A stretch of DNA of 64,000 nt from Mesorhizobium erdmanii USDA 3471 (GTDB lineage Bacteria; Pseudomonadota; Alphaproteobacteria; Rhizobiales; Rhizobiaceae), in assembly GCF_000472705.1 (NCBI RefSeq), contig NZ_AXAE01000017.1:62001-126000 (forward strand), read 5' to 3'. The translations under genes were made by a program, and so were the position numbers. This document shows, one piece after another, positions 38,126 through 47,244 of this stretch (the stretch's first letter is position 1; each line of letters opens with the position of its first letter). Under the pieces are notes generated by a model. It ran no database searches and had not been told where the DNA came from. It saw only the letters and a program-made list of their open reading frames with translations.

Positions 38126-40117
38126 ATGACTTCCTATGTAAATGCCGTATCCGGATTCCGGCCGAAGATGCGGCGCGCCATCATCATGGTCCAGGACATG
38201 GTCATGGTCCTGATCGCCGTGGCGCTTAGTCTTGTCCTCTCCAGGTCAGACCTTTCGTTCGATGCATTCTCCGACGAAGGCTTTGCCACCTGGGCCGGGG
38301 TCGTTCTCATCAGCCATTTGCTGTTTCGATATTGTGGTCTCTACACCACGATCTGGCGCTTTGCCTCGACCCCTGACTTTTTCAACATTCTGAAAAGCTG
38401 TGCGATTCTGACGGTCGTGCTTTATGCTGTTTCGCTGGCGTCCCGTTTCTTCCAGCCCGTGGCTGGCCTCAACGAGCGTCAATTCATCGTCTTCTTCCTC
38501 GTTTCCTTCACCATTATATCGGCGCCTCGGCTGTTCTACCGGTTCCTTCGCGACGGCGCGAGTTGGGGCATCGTCACCCTGAAGACTGATAAGGCGCAGG
38601 CCAAGCGGGCGCTGTTCGTCGGTCGGCTCGGCGAAGCCGACCTGATCATTCGCTTCACGCGCACGGCGGAGCCGGCCGACTATTCCATCGCCGGCATCAT
38701 GGCGACCGAGCGCGGCGCACCCTTGGGCACACGCATTCGAGGTGTTCCCGTGGTGGCGTCCCGGCCACGCCTCATCGATGTGCTGGAGGACTATGCCGCC
38801 GGCACCAAGAGCATCGACCTGGTTATTTTCGGCAGCGGCGTCGAGCATGAGATCGAGGAGTATTCCGAGCTTGTGCGCATCGCCCGCCATGGCGGCATGG
38901 CCGTCTTCCAGTTCTCGAGGCTTTCGCAGCTGGGGCAGGAGGGAAGGATCGTTCTCGACGAGGTCGAGATGGAAACGATCCTGCGCCGCCCGACGGTGCC
39001 GTCCGATATCGAACGCATCGGTGCCTTTGTCGGCGGCAAGCGTGTCCTGGTGACGGGAGGGGCCGGGTCCATCGGCCGCACACTGGTCAAGCGGTCGCTG
39101 GAACTGGGGGCAGGGGCGGTGCTGGTCGCCGACAATTCCGAGTTCGGCATCTTCCAGTTGAGCCAATATGTCGACGAGAGCGACCATGATCGCCTGAAGG
39201 TCCGCATCGTCGATGTCGCGGACCGGCGCCAGATGACGCGTGTCGTCACTGAGTTCAAACCGGACATCATCTTTCATGCCGCGGCGCTCAAGCACGTTCC
39301 GCTGCTCGAGGAGAACTGGGAATCGGCAATTCAGACCAATGTTTTCGGCACGCTTGTCTGCGCTGAGGTTGCCGCCAAGTGCGGCGTTCCGCAGTTCCTG
39401 CTCATATCGAGCGACAAGGCCGTGGATCCGACCTCGGTGCTTGGCATCACGAAGAGAGCGGCCGAGCAGCTCGTCAGTTCCCTGCACGAAAGCCACACGA
39501 TCGCGTCGGACGGGCGCCGTTCCGGTACCAAGTTCATAGCTGTGCGGTTCGGCAACGTATTTGGCTCCAATGGTTCGGTGGCGACGATCTTCCAGGCGCA
39601 GATCGAAGCTGGTGGTCCGGTCACCATTACCGATCGGCGCATGACGCGATATTTCATGACAGTGGCGGAAGCCGTCGACCTCGTCATCATGGCCGCCGCC
39701 GACGCACAGTCGCGCAACGGCATGGACGACTATGCCATCTACATGCTGGACATGGGCAAACCCGTGCCGATTCTCGAAGTCGCGGAAACCATGATCCGCA
39801 TGGCCGGCAAGACGCCCTATGCGGACATCCCGATCCGCTTCACCGGCATCAGGCCCGGTGAGAAGCTGCATGAGACGCTCCAGGGCGCCAATGAAGAGAT
39901 CATTACGCTCGACATCGCCAAGATCTTCGGTCTCAGGACCGATGTCGTGGCGTGGCCGGCGGTCCAGTCCGCGCTGGCTGCGCTGCAGGCGGCAATGAAG
40001 AACCAGGATAAGGCCTCCGCCCTTGCCGTGTTGGCCGAACTCCATCGGCCGCAGACTCCGGCGCCGGCCGACACGCGGCAGCAAACTGGCCCCAGACCAG
40101 TCGGGCAAGCAGGTTAG
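38126..40117 (+). CDS. Membrane-bound nucleotide-sugar 4,6-dehydratase (CapD/WbpM/WreV-like)
   Basis: A 663-residue protein with four N-terminal membrane helices (about residues 15-135), a CoA-binding-like Rossmann domain (RALFVGRLGEADLI) and a C-terminal SDR domain (VLVTGGAGSIGRTLVK, HAAALKHVPLLEENW, LLISSDKAVDPTSVLGITKR, RFGNVFGSNGSV, IRPGEKLHE). It removes water from UDP-GlcNAc to give the 4-keto-6-deoxy sugar, the first step to UDP-QuiNAc or related sugars. The residue often Met in the SMK triad region appears as Leu here. ATG at 38126. A sugar transferase and a reductase follow, as in the R. etli WreV/WreU/WreQ set. Confidence 0.92.
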   Translation: MTSYVNAVSGFRPKMRRAIIMVQDMVMVLIAVALSLVLSRSDLSFDAFSDEGFATWAGVVLISHLLFRYCGLYTTIWRFASTPDFFNILKSCAILTVVLYAVSLASRFFQPVAGLNERQFIVFFLVSFTIISAPRLFYRFLRDGASWGIVTLKTDKAQAKRALFVGRLGEADLIIRFTRTAEPADYSIAGIMATERGAPLGTRIRGVPVVASRPRLIDVLEDYAAGTKSIDLVIFGSGVEHEIEEYSELVRIARHGGMAVFQFSRLSQLGQEGRIVLDEVEMETILRRPTVPSDIERIGAFVGGKRVLVTGGAGSIGRTLVKRSLELGAGAVLVADNSEFGIFQLSQYVDESDHDRLKVRIVDVADRRQMTRVVTEFKPDIIFHAAALKHVPLLEENWESAIQTNVFGTLVCAEVAAKCGVPQFLLISSDKAVDPTSVLGITKRAAEQLVSSLHESHTIASDGRRSGTKFIAVRFGNVFGSNGSVATIFQAQIEAGGPVTITDRRMTRYFMTVAEAVDLVIMAAADAQSRNGMDDYAIYMLDMGKPVPILEVAETMIRMAGKTPYADIPIRFTGIRPGEKLHETLQGANEEIITLDIAKIFGLRTDVVAWPAVQSALAALQAAMKNQDKASALAVLAELHRPQTPAPADTRQQTGPRPVGQAG

Positions 40118-40184
40118 AGACGTTGCAGCGGGCGGTTGAATGGCGAGATTGTTGCCTGGATATCGATCCCGCGGCTCGCGCTGC

Positions 40185-40217
40185 CGCCGTTTCGCACTTT
40201 CCTGGAATTGTTCGCGT
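40185..40217 (-). repeat. Partial copy of the CAATTCCAGGAAAAG repeat
   Basis: Read on the minus strand it begins GCGAACAATTCCAGGAAAGT and continues with GCGAAACGG, close to the copies at 8903 and 62041. The complementary closing arm is missing or decayed. It ends 10 bp before the sugar transferase start. Confidence 0.5.
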
Positions 40218-40226
40218 GATCAGGGA

Positions 40227-40781
40227 ATGGCCGTGAACGGACTGAAGCGAGCCTTCGATCTCGTCGGGACAGCCCTGCTGTTGTTGGTGACGTCGCCCAT
40301 TCTATTGCTCTGCGCCCTTGCGGTGCGCGCATCCTCGCCAGGTCCTGTGATTTTTTCGCAAATGCGGGTTGGCCGCGATGGTGCGTTGTTTCGCTGCCAC
40401 AAGTTGCGCACGATGGTCCAGGGAACGCCGTCCTTGCCCTCACACGAGGCGCCACCGAATGCCGTGACCCCGGTCGGAAGGACCTTGCGGAAATTCAAGC
40501 TCGATGAACTGCCGCAATTCTGGAATGTCCTGCGGGGCGAGATGAGCCTGGTCGGGCCGCGCCCTTGCCTGCCGACGCAGACGGAACTGATCGAGCGTCG
40601 AAGGCAGCTGGGGGTCTTGGAGGTACGTCCGGGCATTACCGGCATGGCCCAGGTCAGGGGCATCGACATGTCGAACCCGCGGCTTCTGGCCGAAACGGAT
40701 GCCGCCTATCTCAGGAGGGCGTCGTTCTGGCTCGACCTTCGCATCCTGTTCGCAACGCTCTACCGCAACGGCGGCGATTGA
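40227..40781 (+). CDS. Initiating sugar transferase (PHPT, WreU/WcaJ C-terminal type)
   Basis: A 184-residue polyprenyl-phosphate sugar-1-phosphate transferase made of one membrane hairpin (LVGTALLLLVTSPILLLCAL) and the catalytic domain (SPGPVIFSQMRVGRDGALF, CHKLRTM, KFKLDELPQFWNVLRGEMSL, VGPRP, RPGITGMAQV). It starts glycan assembly on undecaprenyl phosphate at the inner membrane. ATG at 40227 lies before the conserved KRAFD; an open extension to 40140 is not family-like. The 3' end overlaps the convergent reductase gene by 22 bp. The sugar is probably made by the adjacent dehydratase and reductase. Confidence 0.92.
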   Translation: MAVNGLKRAFDLVGTALLLLVTSPILLLCALAVRASSPGPVIFSQMRVGRDGALFRCHKLRTMVQGTPSLPSHEAPPNAVTPVGRTLRKFKLDELPQFWNVLRGEMSLVGPRPCLPTQTELIERRRQLGVLEVRPGITGMAQVRGIDMSNPRLLAETDAAYLRRASFWLDLRILFATLYRNGGD

Positions 40782-41713
40782 GCGTTTCCAAGCCGCGCTA
40801 TCTCGGCCAGCCGCTCCAGCGTGCCGGTTTCCGGCAGCCAGCCTTCGGACACGAGCAGGGACGGGTCGCATATCTGCGTTGCGGTCATGCTGTCCCAGGC
40901 CGTCCGTTTGCCCAGGAGGATCGCGGCTGCCCGCAGCGGCCAGGCCGGCCCGGCGATCAGGCGCTTCGGCCGTCCGAAACCACTGCGAAAGGCGCCGACG
41001 ATGCCAGCGATCGAGACCGGCGGCACATCGCTGGCAATATAGATCGGGCGCAGCGGTCCCGAACGGTTCAGCAGATGCCATATCGCTCCTGCCGCGGATT
41101 GCGATGACAGCAGCGAGCGTTTTCCCGTCAGTGCGCCTTTCGGCAGCGGCACGCTTGTATCGGCCAGGCGCATCAACGTCGCCAGGTTTCCTTTCATGCC
41201 GCTTCCATGGACAGGGGGCAGCCGCAGTACGGTGGCGTCGGAACGGCCGCGCGATGCATAGGCGTCCAGAACTCCGATCTCCGCTTCGCGCTTCGAGCGC
41301 CCATAGGCGCATTGCGGATCGGGTATCGTGTCCTCGTCGATCGTTGCGCTGACGCGCGCGCCGATCACCGCCCGGATCGAGGAGAGCTGGATAAAGCGTC
41401 CGCTTGCCTGTTCGGCGGCGGCTTGCGCCAGCCGTGCGCTCAATTGCGCATTGGCGGCTCGAAAATCGGCTTCGGTGGCGTTGCCTTCATCATTGTTGAG
41501 GCCCGCGCAATGGACGACATCCGTGACATCCCTGGTAAGCGCCAGGAAGGCAGCCACCGGCGTATCGAACTCTGGCATCAGCACTGCGTCATGTCCCGGA
41601 CCGAGCCTTTCCGGATGCCGGGATGCGAGGCGAAGCTCCGCCCCCGCCTCACGAAGCCGATGCACCACTTGGCGGCCGATAAAGCCCGTCGCGCCTGTAA
41701 CCAGGACTTTCAT
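40760..41713 (-). CDS. NAD-dependent 4-keto sugar reductase/epimerase (WreQ/WbpV-like)
   Basis: A 317-residue SDR. VTGATGFIGRQVVHRLRE binds the cofactor; FIQLSSIRAV and CAYGRSKREAEIG (YxxxK) form the active site. RLPPVHGSGMKGNLATLM and TGKRSLLSSQ match the reductases that make UDP-QuiNAc or UDP-FucNAc from the 4-keto intermediate. It probably acts on the product of the CapD-like dehydratase. ATG at 41713 begins MKVLVTG; the frame is open to 41821 but not family-like there. It lies directly downstream of the Wzy-like gene on this strand. Confidence 0.86.
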   Translation of the reverse strand: MKVLVTGATGFIGRQVVHRLREAGAELRLASRHPERLGPGHDAVLMPEFDTPVAAFLALTRDVTDVVHCAGLNNDEGNATEADFRAANAQLSARLAQAAAEQASGRFIQLSSIRAVIGARVSATIDEDTIPDPQCAYGRSKREAEIGVLDAYASRGRSDATVLRLPPVHGSGMKGNLATLMRLADTSVPLPKGALTGKRSLLSSQSAAGAIWHLLNRSGPLRPIYIASDVPPVSIAGIVGAFRSGFGRPKRLIAGPAWPLRAAAILLGKRTAWDSMTATQICDPSLLVSEGWLPETGTLERLAEIARLGNAQSPPLR

Positions 41714-41732
41714 TGGCTTTGCCCTGAAACGG

Positions 41733-43037
41733 CTATTGGGTGGCCGGTAGAAGCGGCCGATCTTCCGTCGCTGGCGCAAGTGCTTGGTCCTGCGGCAACG
41801 GAGCCTGACGTCCGGAGGCAAGATAGGTTCCGGACACCAGGAAGACCATCAGCACTGAATCCAGAATGTCGTGACCAACCAGGATGCCCGTCATGCCGGC
41901 CGTGAGATAGGTGATCACCACGATGACGATCATCGTAGCGCCAAAACGTTCGATCGGATCGGCGCTTTTTCGCAGGACTTGTGCGGCATTTCTGGCTGCA
42001 ACGACAAAGATCGCCGCCAGCGTCACCGCTCCCAGGATTCCAGCCTGCACCAGGGCCGTCAGAAAGCCGTTGTGGAAATGATTGAAACCGGCATCCATCC
42101 CGAACTGATCCCGAAAACCCCGTCTTATCAAGGATTGGGTGGCACCCACGCCATGTCCAAACCATGGAGTCTCCCGGAACGCCTTCAGGCCTATGTCCCA
42201 AAGGGCAACCCGGAATCCCAACGAGGTGCTGTAATTGCCCTGTGCCCCAAGCCCATCCCAGTCGGCGCGAAGAAAGTCGACGCGCCCGGATATGGTCTGG
42301 AAGCCGACAGCAGCGACCACGACGCCGACCGCCGACAACAGCAACAGCAGGCGAACGGCATTCCTCCCTCTCAGCCGCTGCTGGTTGATTGCTAGGACCG
42401 CAATGCCGGTGAGCAGTAGCGACAGCCATATGATGCGCGTACCGGAATAGACGATGGCGATCGTTCCGCCGAGCGCAGCGCAGATAAGGACGTTCCTGTG
42501 TCTCTCGATACCCGACAAGGCCGCAGCCACACAGACCATTACGGCAAGGCAGAGGACCTCCGCGAACACGATCGCATTGCCGGCCCCACCCTTAGCCCTC
42601 ATCCCAAGCCCATATTGCTGGATAACGGCCAGCAGCAGCGCAGCAAAACAGGCTGCCATGCTGCTGAGCACGATGACCCGGACAAGCGTCGTCTTCTGGG
42701 TGATGCTCCACGTCGAATAGGAGATCGGGAAAAGCAGGAAGGTGACGAGCGGGACCAGGCGTAGCGCATCCCTGGCGATCGCACCGTTGACAAGGGAAGC
42801 CACCAGATTGGCGGCGCAATAGGCATAGATCGCGATCGTCAGCGCCATCATCGCAGGGTCGACATTGAAACGTCTTTTCCTGAAGGCGACCAACAGGACG
42901 GACCACAGGCCTCCCCCATTGAACACGAAGCTGACAGCCGATCCCAGAACTGGGGGGCAAAAGAAGCATAGAATGGAGAAGCCGATATTGACCCGGGAAG
43001 GCGTGAATTGCTGTCGCAGGGATGAAAGCCGGCTCAA
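41733..43037 (-). CDS. O-antigen polymerase/ligase-like membrane protein
   Basis: A 434-residue polytopic protein with about ten hydrophobic stretches and the Wzy_C pattern: a large loop bearing RVALWDIGLKAFRETPWFG and HGVGATQSLIRR then FNHFHNGFLTALVQAG, with the conserved Arg and His residues. It either polymerises lipid-linked repeat units or ligates the glycan to lipid A core in the periplasm. TTG at 43037 is the start, as no ATG precedes the first helix. It lies 19 bp upstream of the reductase gene on the same strand. Ligase and polymerase cannot be told apart from sequence alone. Confidence 0.86.
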   Translation of the reverse strand: MSRLSSLRQQFTPSRVNIGFSILCFFCPPVLGSAVSFVFNGGGLWSVLLVAFRKRRFNVDPAMMALTIAIYAYCAANLVASLVNGAIARDALRLVPLVTFLLFPISYSTWSITQKTTLVRVIVLSSMAACFAALLLAVIQQYGLGMRAKGGAGNAIVFAEVLCLAVMVCVAAALSGIERHRNVLICAALGGTIAIVYSGTRIIWLSLLLTGIAVLAINQQRLRGRNAVRLLLLLSAVGVVVAAVGFQTISGRVDFLRADWDGLGAQGNYSTSLGFRVALWDIGLKAFRETPWFGHGVGATQSLIRRGFRDQFGMDAGFNHFHNGFLTALVQAGILGAVTLAAIFVVAARNAAQVLRKSADPIERFGATMIVIVVITYLTAGMTGILVGHDILDSVLMVFLVSGTYLASGRQAPLPQDQALAPATEDRPLLPATQ

Positions 43038-43524
43038 GTCTCGGGCTCGCTATTTCTTGGGCATCTTTCATTGCGGCGCGCCTTGCTTGACGAGTGCGCT
43101 CGCCTCGAAATTACCCGTCCTCCTGATGCACCTGCCATCGTCCCCGGGCTGGTATAGCGGCTGGGCGGTCTCTTCGATAGTGTGCGAGGTCAAATTGCCG
43201 CTCGAAAACCGCCATCCGGTGCCGGCCGATCAGGGGAGGCTCGCGGACGATTTACAGTCGGTCTATTCAAGCAATATTTTTCCCGCTCTTTCGCCTCGGC
43301 AGACCCCGGGAGGAGAAATTTCCGGGATCCGCCGAAATCATGGAAAATTCATTCTCGAACTGGTCGCTGCCGGGCTCGTCTTGCATTGTTCTGCCGTGCG
43401 CCGATCTGCTAGAACGCCCGCACGAAACACTTTGTCCAGAAGCAAAGCTTGAACCGGGCGCAAAAAGCTCGTTGATTTGACGCAAGGCCTTCCGGCGCAA
43501 GGCACGAGAGAACGCTCACAGTCC
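43038..43524. other. 487-bp divergent region before cysD
   Basis: It lies between the Wzy-like gene (minus) and cysD (plus), so it should contain both promoters. I see no promoter that I would defend, no riboswitch-like fold and no plausible small gene. Confidence 0.5.
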
Positions 43525-44430
43525 ATGACCATAGCACTTACGCATCTGCAGCGGCTTGAAGCTGAATCCATCCACATATTCCGCGAGGTTGCGGCCGCCT
43601 TCTCCAAGCCGGTGATGCTCTATTCGGTCGGCAAGGATTCATCCGTGCTGATGCATCTGGCTATGAAGGCATTCTATCCGGCCAAGCCGCCGTTTCCGTT
43701 TCTTCACGTCGACACCACCTGGAAATTCCGCGAAATGATCGCTTTTCGCGATCAGATGGCCCAAAAACTCGGCTTCGACCTTCTGGTTCATGTCAACGAA
43801 GACGGCGTGCGCGACAACATCAATCCGTTCGATCACGGCTCGAACACCCACACCCATGTGATGAAGACCGTGGCGCTGCGCCAGGCGCTCGACAAATATG
43901 GTTTCGATGCCGCCTTCGGCGGCGCCCGCCGCGACGAGGAGAAGTCGCGCGCCAAGGAGCGCATCTTCTCTTTCCGCAATGCCCAGCATGTCTGGGATCC
44001 GAAGAACCAGCGGCCCGAGATGTGGAAGATCTTCAACACGCGCATCGCATCGGGCGAATCGATCCGCGTCTTCCCGCTGTCGAACTGGACCGAACTCGAT
44101 ATCTGGCAGTACATCCTGCAGGAGAACATCCCGATCGTGCCGCTCTATTTCGCCAAGGAGCGGCCGGTGGTGGAACGCGATGGGATGCTGATCCTCAATG
44201 ACGACGATCGCATGAAACTGCGTCCCGGCGAGACCGTCGAGAACCGGCTGGTGCGGTTCCGCACTTTGGGCTGCTATCCGCTGACCGGCGCTATCGAATC
44301 CGCCGCCGACACGCTCGAAGCCATCGTCGGCGAGATGCTGACCGCGCGCACCTCCGAGCGCCAGGGTCGCCTGATCGACCGTGATGAGGCTGGCTCGATG
44401 GAAAAGAAGAAGCGCGAGGGGTATTTCTGA
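43525..44430 (+). CDS. cysD: Sulfate adenylyltransferase small subunit
   Basis: A 301-residue ATP-pyrophosphatase-fold subunit that makes adenosine 5'-phosphosulfate (APS) from ATP and sulfate together with CysN. The PP-loop reads [18 protein letters not shown]. Further marks are [33 protein letters not shown] and [18 protein letters not shown] at 43525 is chosen over an open extension to 43477. It is 2 bp upstream of cysNC. Nodulation relatives are called NodP. Confidence 0.96.
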   Translation: MTIALTHLQRLEAESIHIFREVAAAFSKPVMLYSVGKDSSVLMHLAMKAFYPAKPPFPFLHVDTTWKFREMIAFRDQMAQKLGFDLLVHVNEDGVRDNINPFDHGSNTHTHVMKTVALRQALDKYGFDAAFGGARRDEEKSRAKERIFSFRNAQHVWDPKNQRPEMWKIFNTRIASGESIRVFPLSNWTELDIWQYILQENIPIVPLYFAKERPVVERDGMLILNDDDRMKLRPGETVENRLVRFRTLGCYPLTGAIESAADTLEAIVGEMLTARTSERQGRLIDRDEAGSMEKKKREGYF

Positions 44431-44432
44431 CC

Positions 44433-46370
44433 ATGCGTCACATCATGGCAAAAAGCCTCGCCCCGACCGACAGCGTCCGCGACTATCTGGCCGCGCAGGA
44501 GAAGAAGTCGCTCTTGCGCTTCCTGACCTGCGGTTCGGTCGATGACGGCAAGTCGACGCTGATAGGACGCCTGTTGTCCGACACCAAGCAGATATTCGAG
44601 GACCAGCTTGCCGCGCTCGAACGCGATTCGCGCAAGCACGGCACCACCGGCGACGACATCGATTTCGCGCTGCTGGTCGACGGCCTCGAGGCCGAGCGCG
44701 AGCAAGGCATCACCATCGATGTCGCCTACCGTTTCTTTGCCACGCCGAAGCGCAAGTTCATCGTCGCCGACACGCCCGGCCACGAACAGTATACCCGCAA
44801 CATGGCGACAGGCGCCTCCACCGCCGACCTAGCGATCGTGCTGATCGATGCCCGGCAAGGGGTGCTGCGCCAGACCAGACGCCATTCGATCATCGCCTCG
44901 CTGCTCGGCATCCGCCACATCGTGCTGGCGGTCAACAAGATCGATCTCGTCGATTTCGATCAGGCTATTTTCGACCGGATCGTTGAAGACTACGGACAAT
45001 TCTCGCGCGATCTCGGCTTCCAGAGCATCGTGCCGATCCCGATGTCGGCTCGCTACGGTGACAATGTCAGCGGCCGCTCCGACAACATGCAATGGTACTC
45101 CGGCCCGACGCTGATCGAGCACCTCGAGACTGTTTCGGTGGAAGAGGCCGCTGTCGAACTGCCGTTCCGTTTTCCGGTGCAATACGTCAATCGCCCGAAT
45201 CTCGACTTCCGCGGCTTCGCCGGCACGATCGCGTCAGGTGCCATCGCACAAGGCGACGAGGTCGTCGTCGCCAAATCCGGCAAGTCGTCGCATATCAAAC
45301 GCATCGTCGCTTATGGCGGCGATCTCAAGCAGGCGGTGGCCGGCCAGGCGATCACGCTCGTTCTTGACGACGAGGTCGAGGTTTCCAGAGGCAATATGCT
45401 GGTCTCCCCGGCCGCCCGGCCGCAGGTCGCCGATCAGTTCGCCGCCAACATCGTCTGGTTTGACGAGCATGCGCTGTTGCCGGGCCGTTCCTACATCCTG
45501 CGAACCGAAACCGACCAGACCAGCGCCACCGTCACCGACCTGAAATACCGCATCAATGTCAACGACTTCGCCCATGAGGCGGCCAAGTCGCTTGAAATGA
45601 ACGAAGTCGGCATCTGCAACATCTCGACGCGGGCGCCGATCGCCTTCGATCCTTTCGCGGAGAACCGCACCACCGGCGCCTTCATCCTGATCGACCGCAT
45701 CAGCAATGCCACGGTCGGCGCTGGCATGATCGTGCATTCGCTGCGTCGCGCCGAGAACATCCACTGGCAATCGCTCGATGTCGGCAAGCGCGTGCGCGCC
45801 GACATGAAGAACCAGCGGCCCGCCGTCTTCTGGTTCACCGGGCTTTCGGGCTCCGGCAAGTCGACCATCGCCAATCTGTTCGAGAAGAAGCTGTTCGCCA
45901 CCGGCCGGCACACCTATATCCTCGACGGCGACAATGTCCGCCACGGTCTCAACCGCGATCTCGGCTTCACCGACGCCGACCGCGTCGAGAACATCCGCCG
46001 CGTGGCTGAAGTGGCCAAGCTGATGGCCGATGCCGGGTTGATCGTCATCGTCTCGTTCATTTCGCCCTTCAGCGCCGAGCGGCGCATGGCACGTGAGCTG
46101 ATGGCCGATGGTGAATTCATCGAGGTGTTTGTCGATACGCCGTTCGAAGAATGCGCCAAGCGCGATCCGAAGGGCCTCTATGCCCGCGCGCTGAAAGGGG
46201 AGATCAAGAACTTCACCGGTGTGGATTCGCCTTACGAAGCGCCGGAAAAACCGGAAATCCATCTGAAGACGCTCGGCAGATCGGCGGAAGAGATGGTAGA
46301 TGCCCTGGAACACTGGCTGAACGAGCGTGACATTGCCGAAGACCAATATGACAGTGGCGGCGGTATCTGA
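44433..46370 (+). CDS. cysNC: Bifunctional sulfate adenylyltransferase GTPase / APS kinase
   Basis: A 645-residue fusion. The N-terminal EF-Tu-like GTPase has [15 protein letters not shown] (G1), [15 protein letters not shown] (G3) and VNKIDLVD (G4). The C-terminal APS kinase, about residues 460-640, has [30 protein letters not shown] and [13 protein letters not shown]. It makes APS with CysD and then PAPS, the donor for sulfotransferases. This fused NodQ-type form provides PAPS beyond simple assimilation. ATG at 44433 or 44445 may be used. Its end overlaps cysQ. Confidence 0.96.
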   Translation: MRHIMAKSLAPTDSVRDYLAAQEKKSLLRFLTCGSVDDGKSTLIGRLLSDTKQIFEDQLAALERDSRKHGTTGDDIDFALLVDGLEAEREQGITIDVAYRFFATPKRKFIVADTPGHEQYTRNMATGASTADLAIVLIDARQGVLRQTRRHSIIASLLGIRHIVLAVNKIDLVDFDQAIFDRIVEDYGQFSRDLGFQSIVPIPMSARYGDNVSGRSDNMQWYSGPTLIEHLETVSVEEAAVELPFRFPVQYVNRPNLDFRGFAGTIASGAIAQGDEVVVAKSGKSSHIKRIVAYGGDLKQAVAGQAITLVLDDEVEVSRGNMLVSPAARPQVADQFAANIVWFDEHALLPGRSYILRTETDQTSATVTDLKYRINVNDFAHEAAKSLEMNEVGICNISTRAPIAFDPFAENRTTGAFILIDRISNATVGAGMIVHSLRRAENIHWQSLDVGKRVRADMKNQRPAVFWFTGLSGSGKSTIANLFEKKLFATGRHTYILDGDNVRHGLNRDLGFTDADRVENIRRVAEVAKLMADAGLIVIVSFISPFSAERRMARELMADGEFIEVFVDTPFEECAKRDPKGLYARALKGEIKNFTGVDSPYEAPEKPEIHLKTLGRSAEEMVDALEHWLNERDIAEDQYDSGGGI

Positions 46371-47184
46371 CGACAGGTCGATGCTCGACATCTTCGAACA
46401 GCTGGCTTTGGCCGCTGGACGCGAGGTCATGCGCGTGTTCCACGCCGGCTGCGCGGTTGATCGCAAATCGGACTCCTCGCCGGTAACCGAGGCGGACCGT
46501 GAGAGCGAGAAGATCATTCTCGCCGGCCTGCGCGCCGCGTTCCCCGACATTCCCTGCGTGGCCGAGGAGGAAGCGGCGGCCGGCATTATGCCGGCTGATC
46601 TTGGCGACGCCTTCTTCCTCATCGATCCGCTCGACGGCACCAAGGAATTCGTCAATCGTCGCACCGACTTCACCGTCAACATCGCGCTTGTCCGCCATGG
46701 CGTCCCGGAAATCGGCGTCGTCTTCGCGCCTTGCACCGGCCGCTTCTTCTCCGGTCTGCCGGGTAGGGCGGAATCCCTGGAGCTCGACGGCGATTACCAT
46801 ATCGTCGGCCGCCGGCCGATCACGGTGCGGGCAGGGGGCACGCCGCTCGCGGTCGTTGCCAGCCGCTCGCACAACACGCCTGAAACCGATGCCTTCATTC
46901 GCGATCTCGGCACTGCGGAGATCGTCTCGGTGGGCTCATCGCTGAAATTCTGCCTACTCGCGGCAGCGGAAGCCGACGTCTACCCGCGTTTCGGCCGCAC
47001 CATGGAGTGGGACACCGCGGCCGGCGATGCGGTGCTGCGCGCCGCTGGCGGCATGACGCGGACCCTGGATGGCAAGCCATTGGCCTACGGCAAGCGCGAC
47101 CAGCCAACCGACAGCGATTTCGCCAACCCGCATTTTATCGCGAGCGGCAGGACAGGGGCTGGCGGCGGCGATCACGGGCATTGA
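46348..47184 (+). CDS. cysQ: 3'(2'),5'-bisphosphate nucleotidase
   Basis: A 278-residue inositol-monophosphatase-fold enzyme that turns PAP into AMP, removing the by-product of PAPS use. Metal motifs are [22 protein letters not shown] and [16 protein letters not shown], which are CysQ hallmarks. The start is uncertain: ATG 46348 is used, overlapping cysNC by 23 bp; GTG 46327 and ATG 46381 are alternatives. The order cysD-cysNC-cysQ places synthesis of PAPS and clean-up of PAP in one operon. Confidence 0.93.
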   Translation: MTVAAVSDDRSMLDIFEQLALAAGREVMRVFHAGCAVDRKSDSSPVTEADRESEKIILAGLRAAFPDIPCVAEEEAAAGIMPADLGDAFFLIDPLDGTKEFVNRRTDFTVNIALVRHGVPEIGVVFAPCTGRFFSGLPGRAESLELDGDYHIVGRRPITVRAGGTPLAVVASRSHNTPETDAFIRDLGTAEIVSVGSSLKFCLLAAAEADVYPRFGRTMEWDTAAGDAVLRAAGGMTRTLDGKPLAYGKRDQPTDSDFANPHFIASGRTGAGGGDHGH

Positions 47185-47244
47185 AGTGGAAAATCCTCTT
47201 CGATCGCCTATGCTGTGCGAGCGGGTTCCTGAGTCGGTAGTTCA

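Noticed and set aside
38246..40108. A 620-residue frame opposite the CapD-like gene
   Set aside because: Antisense shadow; biased composition and no motif.
45234..46736. A 500-residue frame opposite cysNC and cysQ
   Set aside because: It spans two convincing genes on the other strand and shows no domain.
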